This document shows, piece by piece, positions 1 to 6,413 of a stretch of DNA of 15,053 nucleotides. The DNA comes from CAYJPV01 sp964396055 (lineage in GTDB: Bacteria; Acidobacteriota; Vicinamibacteria; Vicinamibacterales; JAKQTR01): positions 1-15,053 of the forward strand of contig CAYNDV010000119.1 of NCBI GenBank assembly GCA_964396055.1, written 5' to 3'. Made by a program: the position numbers and the translations under genes. How positions within the stretch are numbered: the first letter of the stretch is position 1; every line of letters begins with the position of its first letter. Below the pieces are notes generated by a model. The model did not search any database, was not told the origin of the DNA, and saw only the letters and a program-made list of their open reading frames with translations.

Positions 1-56
1 GCCTCTAGCCTCTAGCCTCTAGCCTCTAGCCTCTAGCCTCTAGCCTCTAGCCTCTT
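1..56. repeat. Perfect heptamer tandem array, unit GCCTCTA
   Basis: Seven exact head-to-tail copies of GCCTCTA fill positions 1-49, followed by one variant copy (GCCTCTT, 50-56). The array runs off the left edge, so its true length is unknown. It overlaps the last codons and the TAG stop of the ABC exporter gene at 40-1818. The unit junction creates CTAG, so every unit carries TAG on both strands. Because 7 is not a multiple of 3, all six frames are closed within about 21 bp. Confidence 0.95.
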
Positions 57-1818
57 CCTGGTCCCTGTACTGCAGCTGATACAGCCGGTGGTAGATGCCC
101 CGCCGCGCGAGCAGGTCCTGGTGGGAGCCCGCCTCGCGGACCTGCCCCTTGTGCAGGACGAGGATGGTGTCCATGTCCTGAATCGTGGAGAGCCGGTGCG
201 CGATGGCCACCGTCGTCCGTCCCGCCATGAGTACGCGCAGCGCGTCGCGAATCAGGAACTCCGTCTCGGTATCGACATTCGACGTCGCCTCGTCCAGCAA
301 CAGCACCTCGGGATCGAACGCGAGGGCCCGGGCGAAGGACAACAACTGCTTCTGCCCCGTGGACAGCGTGGCCCCGCGCTCGGCCACGGGGGCCGCCAGC
401 CCCCCGGGCAGGCGGTCGACGAACGGGCCGGCATGGACGGCATCGAGCGCCGCGCGGACGTGGTCGTCGTCCAGATCGCTCCGGCCCAGGCGGATGTTGC
501 CGGCCACGGTCCCTGAGAACACGTGCACGTCCTGGAGCACCAGGCTGAAACGCCGCCGCAGGTCGTGGAGGTCGAGGTCGCGGATGTCGACGCCATCGAG
601 GAGGATGCGCCCGCGGCTGACGTCGTAGAACCGCATCAGGAGGTTGATGATCGTGCTCTTGCCCGCGCCCGTGGCGCCGACGATCGCCACGCGCGTGCCG
701 GGCTGGACCTCGAACGACACGTCACGCAGGACGAAGTCGTCGCCCGCGTAGGCGAACCACACGTGCTCGAACGTGATGCGGCCGGGGCCGGCGCACGGCC
801 GTGGGGCCGGGGCACTCTGCACGGTCACGGGCGTGTCGAGCAGCCCGAAGATCCGCTCCGACGAGGCCATGGCCGACTGCAGCAGGTTGAACTTCTCCGA
901 CAGGTCGCTGATGGGCCGGAAGAACCGCTGCGCGTACTGCGTGAAGGCCACCAGCACACCCACGGTCAGCGTGCCGCCGATCACCCAGCCGCCGCCCCAC
1001 CAGATGATGAGCGCCGTGGCCAGGGCGCCGATCAGTTCGATCGACGGATAGAACACCGCGTAGTAGAAGATCGACGCGACGTTGGCGTCGCGGTGCGCCG
1101 CGTTGATGGCCTCGAACTGCCCGAAGTGGCGCCCTTCCCGGCGGAACACCTGGACGGTCGCCATGCCGGTGATGTTCTCCTGCAGGAAGGCGTTGATGCG
1201 GGCCACCAGGCCCCGCACCGTCCGGTACGACTCCCGCACGTTGCGCCGGAACCACTGCGTCAGCAGCACGATCAGCGGCAGCACCGAGAAGGTGACCAGC
1301 GCCAGGCGCCAGTCCATCGCGAGCAGCACCGTCATGATGCCGATCAGGCTGAAGATGTCGCCGAAGACCGACACCACGCCGGACGTGAACAGGTCGTTCA
1401 GGGCGTCCACGTCGCTCGTCACCCGCGTCATGAGCCGCCCCACCGGGTTGCGGTCGTAGAACGCGACGTCCAGGCGCTGCAGGTGTCCGTGGATCTCCGT
1501 GCGCAGGTCGAACATGATGCGCTGGCCCGTGAGCTGCAGCAGCCACGTCTCCAGATACTCGGCCGCGAAGGACCCGACGAGCGCGCCCAGGTACAGGCCG
1601 GCCACGCCGGTGAGCCCGGGCAGGTCGCCGGCGGCGATGTGCCGGTCGATGGCCACCTTGACGAGGTACGGCTGCACCAGGCGGAACGCGGCATGCGCCA
1701 GGATGGCCCCGAGCGCACCGAGGGCGTGGGGCCAGTACGGCCACAGATACCGCAGCAACCGCCGCATCAGGACGGCGTCATACGCCTTGCCGAGGACCTC
1801 GTCATCCACCGCGTGCAT
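40..1818 (-). CDS. ABC exporter half-transporter, consensus-ATPase subunit (heterodimer partner 1)
   Basis: This 592-residue protein is an export-type half ABC transporter, with a type-1 six-helix membrane domain (about residues 25-325) fused to a nucleotide-binding domain (about 348-580). Visible motifs are Walker A GATGAGKST (381-389), Q-loop Q429, signature LSTGQ (485-489), Walker B VLLLDE with catalytic E510, and H-loop H541. The signature is LSTGQ rather than LSGGQ, which is typical of one half of heterodimeric exporters of the MdlAB/LmrCD/TM287-288 kind. It is the second gene of an operon, 51 bp behind its partner at 1870-3633. The N-terminus (EVLGKAYDAVLMRRLLRYL) resembles other members, so the ATG at 1818 is preferred, although its ribosome site (GAAG) is weak. 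The substrate is unknown: drugs, lipids or peptides are all possible. The last codons run into the heptamer array. Confidence 0.93.
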   Translation of the reverse strand: MHAVDDEVLGKAYDAVLMRRLLRYLWPYWPHALGALGAILAHAAFRLVQPYLVKVAIDRHIAAGDLPGLTGVAGLYLGALVGSFAAEYLETWLLQLTGQRIMFDLRTEIHGHLQRLDVAFYDRNPVGRLMTRVTSDVDALNDLFTSGVVSVFGDIFSLIGIMTVLLAMDWRLALVTFSVLPLIVLLTQWFRRNVRESYRTVRGLVARINAFLQENITGMATVQVFRREGRHFGQFEAINAAHRDANVASIFYYAVFYPSIELIGALATALIIWWGGGWVIGGTLTVGVLVAFTQYAQRFFRPISDLSEKFNLLQSAMASSERIFGLLDTPVTVQSAPAPRPCAGPGRITFEHVWFAYAGDDFVLRDVSFEVQPGTRVAIVGATGAGKSTIINLLMRFYDVSRGRILLDGVDIRDLDLHDLRRRFSLVLQDVHVFSGTVAGNIRLGRSDLDDDHVRAALDAVHAGPFVDRLPGGLAAPVAERGATLSTGQKQLLSFARALAFDPEVLLLDEATSNVDTETEFLIRDALRVLMAGRTTVAIAHRLSTIQDMDTILVLHKGQVREAGSHQDLLARRGIYHRLYQLQYRDQEEARG

Positions 1819-1844
1819 GCTCAGTTCTTCATCGCCAGGCTATC

Positions 1845-1879
1845 GTCCCATGCCCCACGTCCCACGCCCCTACTCCCGT
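1845..1879. repeat. Degenerate heptamer array between the two ABC genes
   Basis: Five successive 7-mers can be read in phase: GTCCCAT, GCCCCAC, GTCCCAC, GCCCCTA and CTCCCGT. Neighbouring units differ at a few positions, but the seven-base period is clear. The TAG stop of the upstream ABC gene (complement of 1870-1872) lies in the fourth unit. Most of the 51-bp spacer between the two exporter genes is this array. It looks like a decayed relative of the perfect array at the window start, with a different unit. Confidence 0.65.
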
Positions 1880-3633
1880 TCGAGTTCCGCCTCCAGCATC
1901 TGCCGCCGGTGCAGGTCGGCGTAGGCGCCGCCCCGCGCGATCAGGTCGTCATGGCGGCCCCGCTCGACGACGGCCCCGTCGCGCAGCACGAGGATCTGGT
2001 CGGCGTGCCTCACCGTGGACACGCGGTGCGACACGAGAATCGACGTGCGCCGCCGGCAGACGTCTCGCAGCCGTGACAGGATCTCGTCCTCCGTGTGCGT
2101 GTCCACCGCCGACAGCGCATCGTCCAGGATGAGGATCGGGGCGTCGGCGATCACGGCCCGGGCCAGGGCCGCGCGCTGTTTCTGGCCGCCGGACAACGTG
2201 ATGCCGCGCTCCCCGATCCGCGTGTCGTACCCGGCAGGGAATGCCGCCACGTCGACATCCAGGCGCGCCACGGCCGCGGCCGCTTCGACGGCCTCGCGGG
2301 GTGCAACCGGCCCGGAGCCGCGCCACCCGAACGCCACGTTCTCGGCAATCGTGTCCGAGAACAGGAACGGCTCCTGCGACACGAAGGCGATGGCCCCCCG
2401 CAGGGCGTGCAACGGGATGTCGCGGATGTCCACGCCGTCGAGGCGCACCGTGCCCGGCGGCGGATCGTGAAGCCTGAGCAGCAGGTGAAGGAGCGTGGAC
2501 TTGCCCGACCCGGTGGGGCCGACAATCGCCAGCGTCTCGCCGGGACGCACCCGCACGGAGACGTCGCGCAGCACCGGCGTGTCGCCGTACCCGAACGACA
2601 GGCCGTCGATCGCCAGGTCGCCGCGCACGGCGGACGCGTCGGTCATCGGGCCGGGCACGACCGGATCGGTGATGGCCGGCGCCGTGTCCATAATCGCCAG
2701 CATCCGCCCCCACGACGCGGCCCCGCGCTGCAGGAGGTTCGTGACCCACCCGAACGCGATCATGGGCCACGTGAGCATGACGAGATAGGCGTTGAACGCC
2801 ACGAAGTCGCCGAGCGAGATGCGGCCGGCCACGACCGCGCGGCTGCCCAGCCACAGCACCAGCAGGCTGCTGAGCCCCAGGAACAGGCCGATGCTCGGGT
2901 AGAAGAACCCCTGGAGCCTCGCCAGGCGCAGGCTGCGCCGCATGTACTCGCGGTTGGCCGCCGCGAAGCGCGCCGTCTCGAACGCCTCCTGCCCGTAGGC
3001 GCGCACGACGCGCACGCCGGCGAGCGACTCCTGCACGACGGCGCTGAGGTCGGCCAGGCGGGTCTGGATCTCCTCGAAACGCCGGTGGATGGCCGAGCCG
3101 AACAGCTTCACCGCCACCGACACGAACGGCAGCGGGATGAGCGCCACCAGCGTGAGGCGCACGTCGATGGCGGCCATCAGCCCGATGGCCGCCACGAAGA
3201 TGAGCAGCGTGCTCGACGAGTACATCACCGCCGGCCCGATCATCATGCGCACCGCGTTGAGGTCGCTGGTGGCGCGCGACATGAGATCGCCCGTGCGGCT
3301 GGCGTGGTAGAACGCCGGCGGCTGCCGCTGCAGGTGCGCGAAGAAGTCGTTGCGCAGGTCGTACTCGATCAGGCGCGAGGCGCCGACGAGGAACTGGCGC
3401 GTCAGGAACAGGAACAGCCCGCCGATGGCCGCCAGCGCCACCAGCAGCGCCGCGTAGGCGCCCAGCCGCGCCGTCGTCACGCCGCCAGCGAGGTCGTCCA
3501 CGGCGTGCTTGAGCACGCGCGGCGCCACCATGCCGATCGCCGTGTCCGCCACCCCGCACACCAGGCCCAGGGCGAACTGGCGGCGGTAGCGCAGGGCGTA
3601 CCGCAGCAGGCGGCGGGTCGGCGAGTCGGCCAT
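1870..3633 (-). CDS. ABC exporter half-transporter, degenerate-ATPase subunit (heterodimer partner 2)
   Basis: This 587-residue half ABC exporter has an N-terminal six-helix membrane domain (about 15-315) and a nucleotide-binding domain (about 338-575). Motifs are Walker A GPTGSGKST (372-380), Q-loop Q420, canonical signature LSGGQ (480-484), Walker B LILDD with D505 where the catalytic Glu is expected, and H-loop H536. The Asp replacement marks the degenerate site of heterodimeric exporters. Paired with the downstream gene, this Walker B and the partner's LSTGQ would form the weak ATP site, while the partner's E510 and this LSGGQ form the active one. It is the first gene of the operon. The ATG at 3633 has a GGAG ribosome site 8 bases upstream, and that site lies inside an inverted-repeat arm. 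The export substrate cannot be told from sequence. Confidence 0.93.
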   Translation of the reverse strand: MADSPTRRLLRYALRYRRQFALGLVCGVADTAIGMVAPRVLKHAVDDLAGGVTTARLGAYAALLVALAAIGGLFLFLTRQFLVGASRLIEYDLRNDFFAHLQRQPPAFYHASRTGDLMSRATSDLNAVRMMIGPAVMYSSSTLLIFVAAIGLMAAIDVRLTLVALIPLPFVSVAVKLFGSAIHRRFEEIQTRLADLSAVVQESLAGVRVVRAYGQEAFETARFAAANREYMRRSLRLARLQGFFYPSIGLFLGLSSLLVLWLGSRAVVAGRISLGDFVAFNAYLVMLTWPMIAFGWVTNLLQRGAASWGRMLAIMDTAPAITDPVVPGPMTDASAVRGDLAIDGLSFGYGDTPVLRDVSVRVRPGETLAIVGPTGSGKSTLLHLLLRLHDPPPGTVRLDGVDIRDIPLHALRGAIAFVSQEPFLFSDTIAENVAFGWRGSGPVAPREAVEAAAAVARLDVDVAAFPAGYDTRIGERGITLSGGQKQRAALARAVIADAPILILDDALSAVDTHTEDEILSRLRDVCRRRTSILVSHRVSTVRHADQILVLRDGAVVERGRHDDLIARGGAYADLHRRQMLEAELERE

Positions 3634-3639
3634 GGCGTT

Positions 3640-3659
3640 GGCTCCAGCATATCGGAGCC
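3640..3659. promoter_or_regulatory. Inverted repeat in the ABC exporter / cstA divergent spacer
   Basis: GGCTCC (3640-3645) and GGAGCC (3654-3659) form perfect 6-bp arms around an 8-bp centre. On the ABC-operon side the arm at 3640-3645 is the ribosome-binding GGAG. On the cstA side the other arm lies where a -35 box would be for the TACAAT at 3674. It could be an operator for both directions, or an RNA hairpin masking the exporter's ribosome site. The repeat is seen in the sequence; its function is inferred. Confidence 0.4.
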
Positions 3660-3673
3660 GTCCCGCTCTCGGC

Positions 3674-3679
3674 TACAAT
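3674..3679 (+). promoter_or_regulatory. Putative -10 box of cstA (TACAAT)
   Basis: TACAAT, in the context GGCTACAATG, differs from the TATAAT consensus at one base and lies 35 bp before the cstA start codon. That would leave a leader of roughly 30 nt holding the GAGGA ribosome site at 3703-3707. I see no convincing -35 box at 16-18 bp spacing. Confidence 0.45.
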
Positions 3680-3714
3680 GAGGCGTTTCACCCCCAATTG
3701 GCGAGGACCTGCGC

Positions 3715-5463
3715 ATGAGCATCCTGCTGACGGTTGTCGGGGCTGCGGTCGTCCTGTTGGTGGCCTACCGCAGCTACGGGACTTTCCTGGCCCGCCGTGT
3801 CTTCCAGCTCGACGACCGGCGCGTGACGCCGGCCGTGTCGATGCAGGACGGCCACGACTACGTGCCCGCCGCAGCGCCGTTCCTCGCCGGTCAGCACTTT
3901 TCGGCCATCGCGGCCGCCGGCCCGATCACGGGGCCCATCCTCGCCGGCGCCATCTTCGGCTGGGCGCCCACGCTCCTGTGGATCCTGATCGGCTCGATCT
4001 TCATCGGCGGCGTACACGACATGGGCTCGCTCGTGGCATCGATCCGCCACAAGGCGCGGTCCATCTCGGACGTGGTCCGCGAACACGTCTCCCGCCGGGC
4101 GTGGATGCTCTTCATGGTCTTCATCTGGATCACGCTCGTCTACGTGATCGTGGCGTTTACCGACATCACGGCGGGCTCCTTCGTCGGCCAGATCACCCTC
4201 GAGAACGGCGTGCAGCTGCCGGGCGGCGCCATCGCCACCTCCTCGCTGCTCTACCTGGCGCTGCCGGTCGTCATGGGGCTGCTCCTGCGCTACACGCGCC
4301 TGCCGCTCTGGCTGGCCACGGCCATCTTCCTGCCTCTGGTGGGCGTGGCCATCTGGGCCGGGCAGTACGTGCCCTTGAGCCTCGACACGATGCTGGGCCT
4401 GCAGCCCGTCCAGGCCGCCAAGCTGTGGAACGTCTTCATCCTCGGCTACTGCCTGGTGGCGGCCATGCTGCCCATGTGGATGCTGCTGCAGCCCCGCGGC
4501 CACCTCGGGGGCTACTTCCTCTACGCGGCCCTGGCGGCGGCGGCGGTGGGCGTGGTGTTCGGCGGGTTCACCATCCAGTACCCGGCGTTCATCAACAACG
4601 TGGACGACCTGGGCGTGTTCTTCTTCCCCATGTTCCCGATCCTGTTCATCACGGTCGCCTGCGGCGCCTGTTCCGGCTTCCATTCCCTCGTGGGCTCGGG
4701 CACCACCTCGAAGCAGCTGCAGCGCGAATCGGACGCCAAGCCCGTGGGTTACGGCATGATGCTGCTCGAGGGCCTCGTGGCCGTGGTGTCGCTGGCCTGC
4801 GTGATGATCCTCGCGCCCGACAACCCCCTCGCCAAGAAGGCCCCGAACTTCATCTACGCCTCCGGCATCGGCAGCTTCCTGCAACTCATCGGCATCCCGG
4901 CCGCGCTCGGCATCTCGTTCGGCCTCATGGCCTTCACGACCTTCGTCTACGACACGCTCGACGTCTGCACCCGGCTCGGGCGCTACATTGTCGAGGAGCT
5001 CACCGGCTGGAGCGGTGCCGTCGGCCGCGTGTTCTCGACCGCGCTCACCACCGGCGTGCCGCTGTATTTCGTCATGCAGACGCTCACCGACACGAAAGGC
5101 GCGCCCGTCCCGGCCTGGCGCGTGTTCTGGAACACGTTCGGGGCCTCGAACCAGCTGCTGGCCGCCCTCGCCCTGGTCGGCGTGACCGTGTGGCTCCTCA
5201 GCACGCGGCCGGGCCGCAAGGTGTGGCTGGTGTCCTTCGTGCCGGCCGTCTGGATGTTCGCGATGTCGAACTGGGCGCTCGTGAACGCCGTGCTCGATCC
5301 CTGGCTGCGCGGCAAGCCCCCGGCCCATCCCGCCATCCCCGTCGTCTCACTCGTCCTCATCGTGCTCTCGGTGCTGGTGGCGGTGGAGACCCTGGTGGCC
5401 ATCCTGCAGCGGCGGGCGCAGGCCCCTCCGGTGAGTGCCGATCCGGCGGCCGCCCGCGCCTGA
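3715..5463 (+). CDS. cstA: Carbon starvation protein A family transporter (CstA)
   Basis: This 582-residue polytopic inner-membrane protein belongs to the CstA/BtsT family, whose characterised members import pyruvate and, for CstA, probably peptides during carbon limitation. Family hallmarks are DGHDYVPA (45-52), FLAGQHFSAIAAAGPI (56-71), GGVHDMGSL (98-106), and the conserved segment CGACSGFHSLVGSGTTSKQL at 316-335. Hydrophobic segments run almost the whole length. At about 580 residues it matches the shorter CstA class rather than the roughly 700-residue E. coli proteins. The ATG at 3715 is preceded by GAGGA (3703-3707) at 7-bp spacing. A TACAAT box lies upstream. The gene diverges from the ABC exporter operon and is followed 98 bp later by a barrel gene, with no two-component btsSR-like neighbours in view. 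The family is certain; the substrate (pyruvate or peptides) is inferred. Confidence 0.95.
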   Translation: MSILLTVVGAAVVLLVAYRSYGTFLARRVFQLDDRRVTPAVSMQDGHDYVPAAAPFLAGQHFSAIAAAGPITGPILAGAIFGWAPTLLWILIGSIFIGGVHDMGSLVASIRHKARSISDVVREHVSRRAWMLFMVFIWITLVYVIVAFTDITAGSFVGQITLENGVQLPGGAIATSSLLYLALPVVMGLLLRYTRLPLWLATAIFLPLVGVAIWAGQYVPLSLDTMLGLQPVQAAKLWNVFILGYCLVAAMLPMWMLLQPRGHLGGYFLYAALAAAAVGVVFGGFTIQYPAFINNVDDLGVFFFPMFPILFITVACGACSGFHSLVGSGTTSKQLQRESDAKPVGYGMMLLEGLVAVVSLACVMILAPDNPLAKKAPNFIYASGIGSFLQLIGIPAALGISFGLMAFTTFVYDTLDVCTRLGRYIVEELTGWSGAVGRVFSTALTTGVPLYFVMQTLTDTKGAPVPAWRVFWNTFGASNQLLAALALVGVTVWLLSTRPGRKVWLVSFVPAVWMFAMSNWALVNAVLDPWLRGKPPAHPAIPVVSLVLIVLSVLVAVETLVAILQRRAQAPPVSADPAAARA

Positions 5464-5471
5464 GGTTGTGG

Positions 5472-5477
5472 TATCCT
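5472..5477 (+). promoter_or_regulatory. Possible -10 box for the outer-membrane barrel gene (TATCCT)
   Basis: TATCCT, in the context GTGGTATCCT, lies just after the cstA stop. It shares the GGNTANNNT shape with the boxes proposed at 3674 and 9088. It would give a leader of about 78 nt that contains three inverted repeats. No -35 box is apparent, so this is tentative. Confidence 0.3.
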
Positions 5478-5481
5478 CAGA

Positions 5482-5500
5482 ATGCCTTCCCAGCAGGCAT
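5482..5500 (+). promoter_or_regulatory. Short hairpin after cstA
   Basis: ATGCCT (5482-5487) and AGGCAT (5495-5500) form perfect 6-bp arms around a 7-nt loop, starting 19 nt after the cstA stop codon. There is no T-tract, so it is a poor intrinsic terminator. It could mark the cstA transcript end or be part of the next gene's leader. Confidence 0.35.
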
Positions 5501-5512
5501 CCCGTTTGCACG

Positions 5513-5524
5513 ACACACGTGTGT
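5513..5524. promoter_or_regulatory. 12-bp perfect palindrome ACACACGTGTGT
   Basis: The 12 bases at 5513-5524 are their own reverse complement, with a CACGTG core. Palindromes of this size with no spacer are typical of dimeric regulator sites. It lies 38 bp before the start codon of the barrel gene. No regulator gene is adjacent, so the binder is unknown. Confidence 0.4.
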
Positions 5525-5527
5525 TTC

Positions 5528-5548
5528 GCTGACGCCGCAGGTGTCAGC
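5528..5548 (+). promoter_or_regulatory. 9-bp stem-loop directly before the ribosome site of the barrel gene
   Basis: Positions 5528-5536 pair with 5540-5548 (eight Watson-Crick pairs and one G-U) around a GCA triloop. The stem ends three bases before the GGAG ribosome site (5552-5555). In mRNA it could stabilise the 5' end or keep the ribosome site open. A thermosensor role is less likely, because the ribosome site is outside the stem. Confidence 0.45.
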
Positions 5549-5561
5549 CCTGGAGTGCGCC

Positions 5562-6413
5562 ATGAAACGGATGCCCATCAAGTGCTTCTTCGTCTTGGGC
5601 TTGTCGCTCGTTTTCGCCGTCGCGTCCGCCCCTGAGGCAGCCGCCCAGTACCGCCCCATGACCACGTCCGGTCCGGGCGCAAGTGGCGCGGTCAAGGGCG
5701 AGAATTACCATGTGGAGTTCGCGGCCAACCTCTGGAGCCCCGGGCCGGACTTCGTGTTCCGGAGCGAGGGCCTCGGCATTCCCGGCAGCGAGATCGACCT
5801 CGACGCGGACCTCGGGCTGAGCCAGGAGCAGATGTACGAACTGCGGCTCGTGCTCCGCCCGTCGCGGCGGACCAAGTTCCGGTTTCACTACATGCCGATG
5901 AAGTACACGGGCGACACGGTGCTGTCCAAGGACATCATCTTCAACGGCATCCTGTTCCCGATCCGGATCCCGGTCCAGACCGACTTCACGTGGAAGGCGT
6001 ACCGCGGCACGTTCGAGTACGACGTCCTCTACACCGAGCGCGGGTACCTGGGCTTCCTGCTCGAGGCCAAGTACGCCGACACCGTGCTGAAGCTCAACAG
6101 CCCGATCAGCAACGAGTTCGTCGAGGCGCGGGCACCCATCCCGGCCATCGGCGCGGCCGGGCGGTTCTACATCCTCCCGTACCTGTCGATCACCGGCGAG
6201 TTCACCTACTTCCGCCTCCCGGACTCGGTGGCGGAAAAGGAGAACGCCAGCCTCAACACGTTCGACTACGACATTTACGGTACCGTCAACATCGGTAACA
6301 ATTTCGGCATCCAGGCGGGTTACCGATCGATGGACATGGCCTTCAGCATCGACCTCGATTCCGGCTCCGTCAAGCTGAAGGCACCGTATTTCGGAGGGGT
6401 CGTACGGTTCTAG
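5562..6413 (+). CDS. Small outer-membrane beta-barrel protein
   Basis: This 283-residue protein starts at the ATG at 5562, with GGAG (5552-5555) 6 bp upstream. A signal peptide is clear: positive MKRMPIK, a hydrophobic stretch (about 9-22) and an EAAA cleavage site near residue 28, giving a mature protein starting near Q29. The mature part is rich in alternating polar/hydrophobic strands with aromatic ends, such as 87-100, 139-150, 181-194 and 235-252. It ends in GGVVRF, a terminal Phe typical of substrates of the Bam machinery. Size and pattern suggest roughly 8-12 strands in the outer membrane. I recognise no specific family and cannot assign a ligand. It may be transcribed alone or by readthrough from cstA. 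Its stop overlaps the stop of the convergent gene at 6410-9076. Confidence 0.85.
   Translation: MKRMPIKCFFVLGLSLVFAVASAPEAAAQYRPMTTSGPGASGAVKGENYHVEFAANLWSPGPDFVFRSEGLGIPGSEIDLDADLGLSQEQMYELRLVLRPSRRTKFRFHYMPMKYTGDTVLSKDIIFNGILFPIRIPVQTDFTWKAYRGTFEYDVLYTERGYLGFLLEAKYADTVLKLNSPISNEFVEARAPIPAIGAAGRFYILPYLSITGEFTYFRLPDSVAEKENASLNTFDYDIYGTVNIGNNFGIQAGYRSMDMAFSIDLDSGSVKLKAPYFGGVVRF

Noticed and set aside
1..56. CRISPR array
   Set aside because: The repeat unit is 7 bp with no spacers, and no cas genes are present.
523..2076. Long open frame on the plus strand across the ABC exporter genes
   Set aside because: It is antisense to two certain ABC genes, and its Arg/His/Gln/Pro-rich translation with no domain is typical of a shadow frame in GC-rich DNA. 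The same applies to plus 2095-3681, minus 3688-5328, minus 9195-10625 and minus 10757-12226.
5482..5500. Intrinsic terminator of cstA
   Set aside because: The stem is only 6 bp and no T-tract follows. It is kept as a hairpin of unknown role rather than called a terminator.
3678..5561. Upstream extension of the barrel gene frame, open back to 3678
   Set aside because: This part overlaps cstA out of frame and is Arg/Pro/His-rich. The real gene begins at 5562, where a ribosome site and signal peptide appear.
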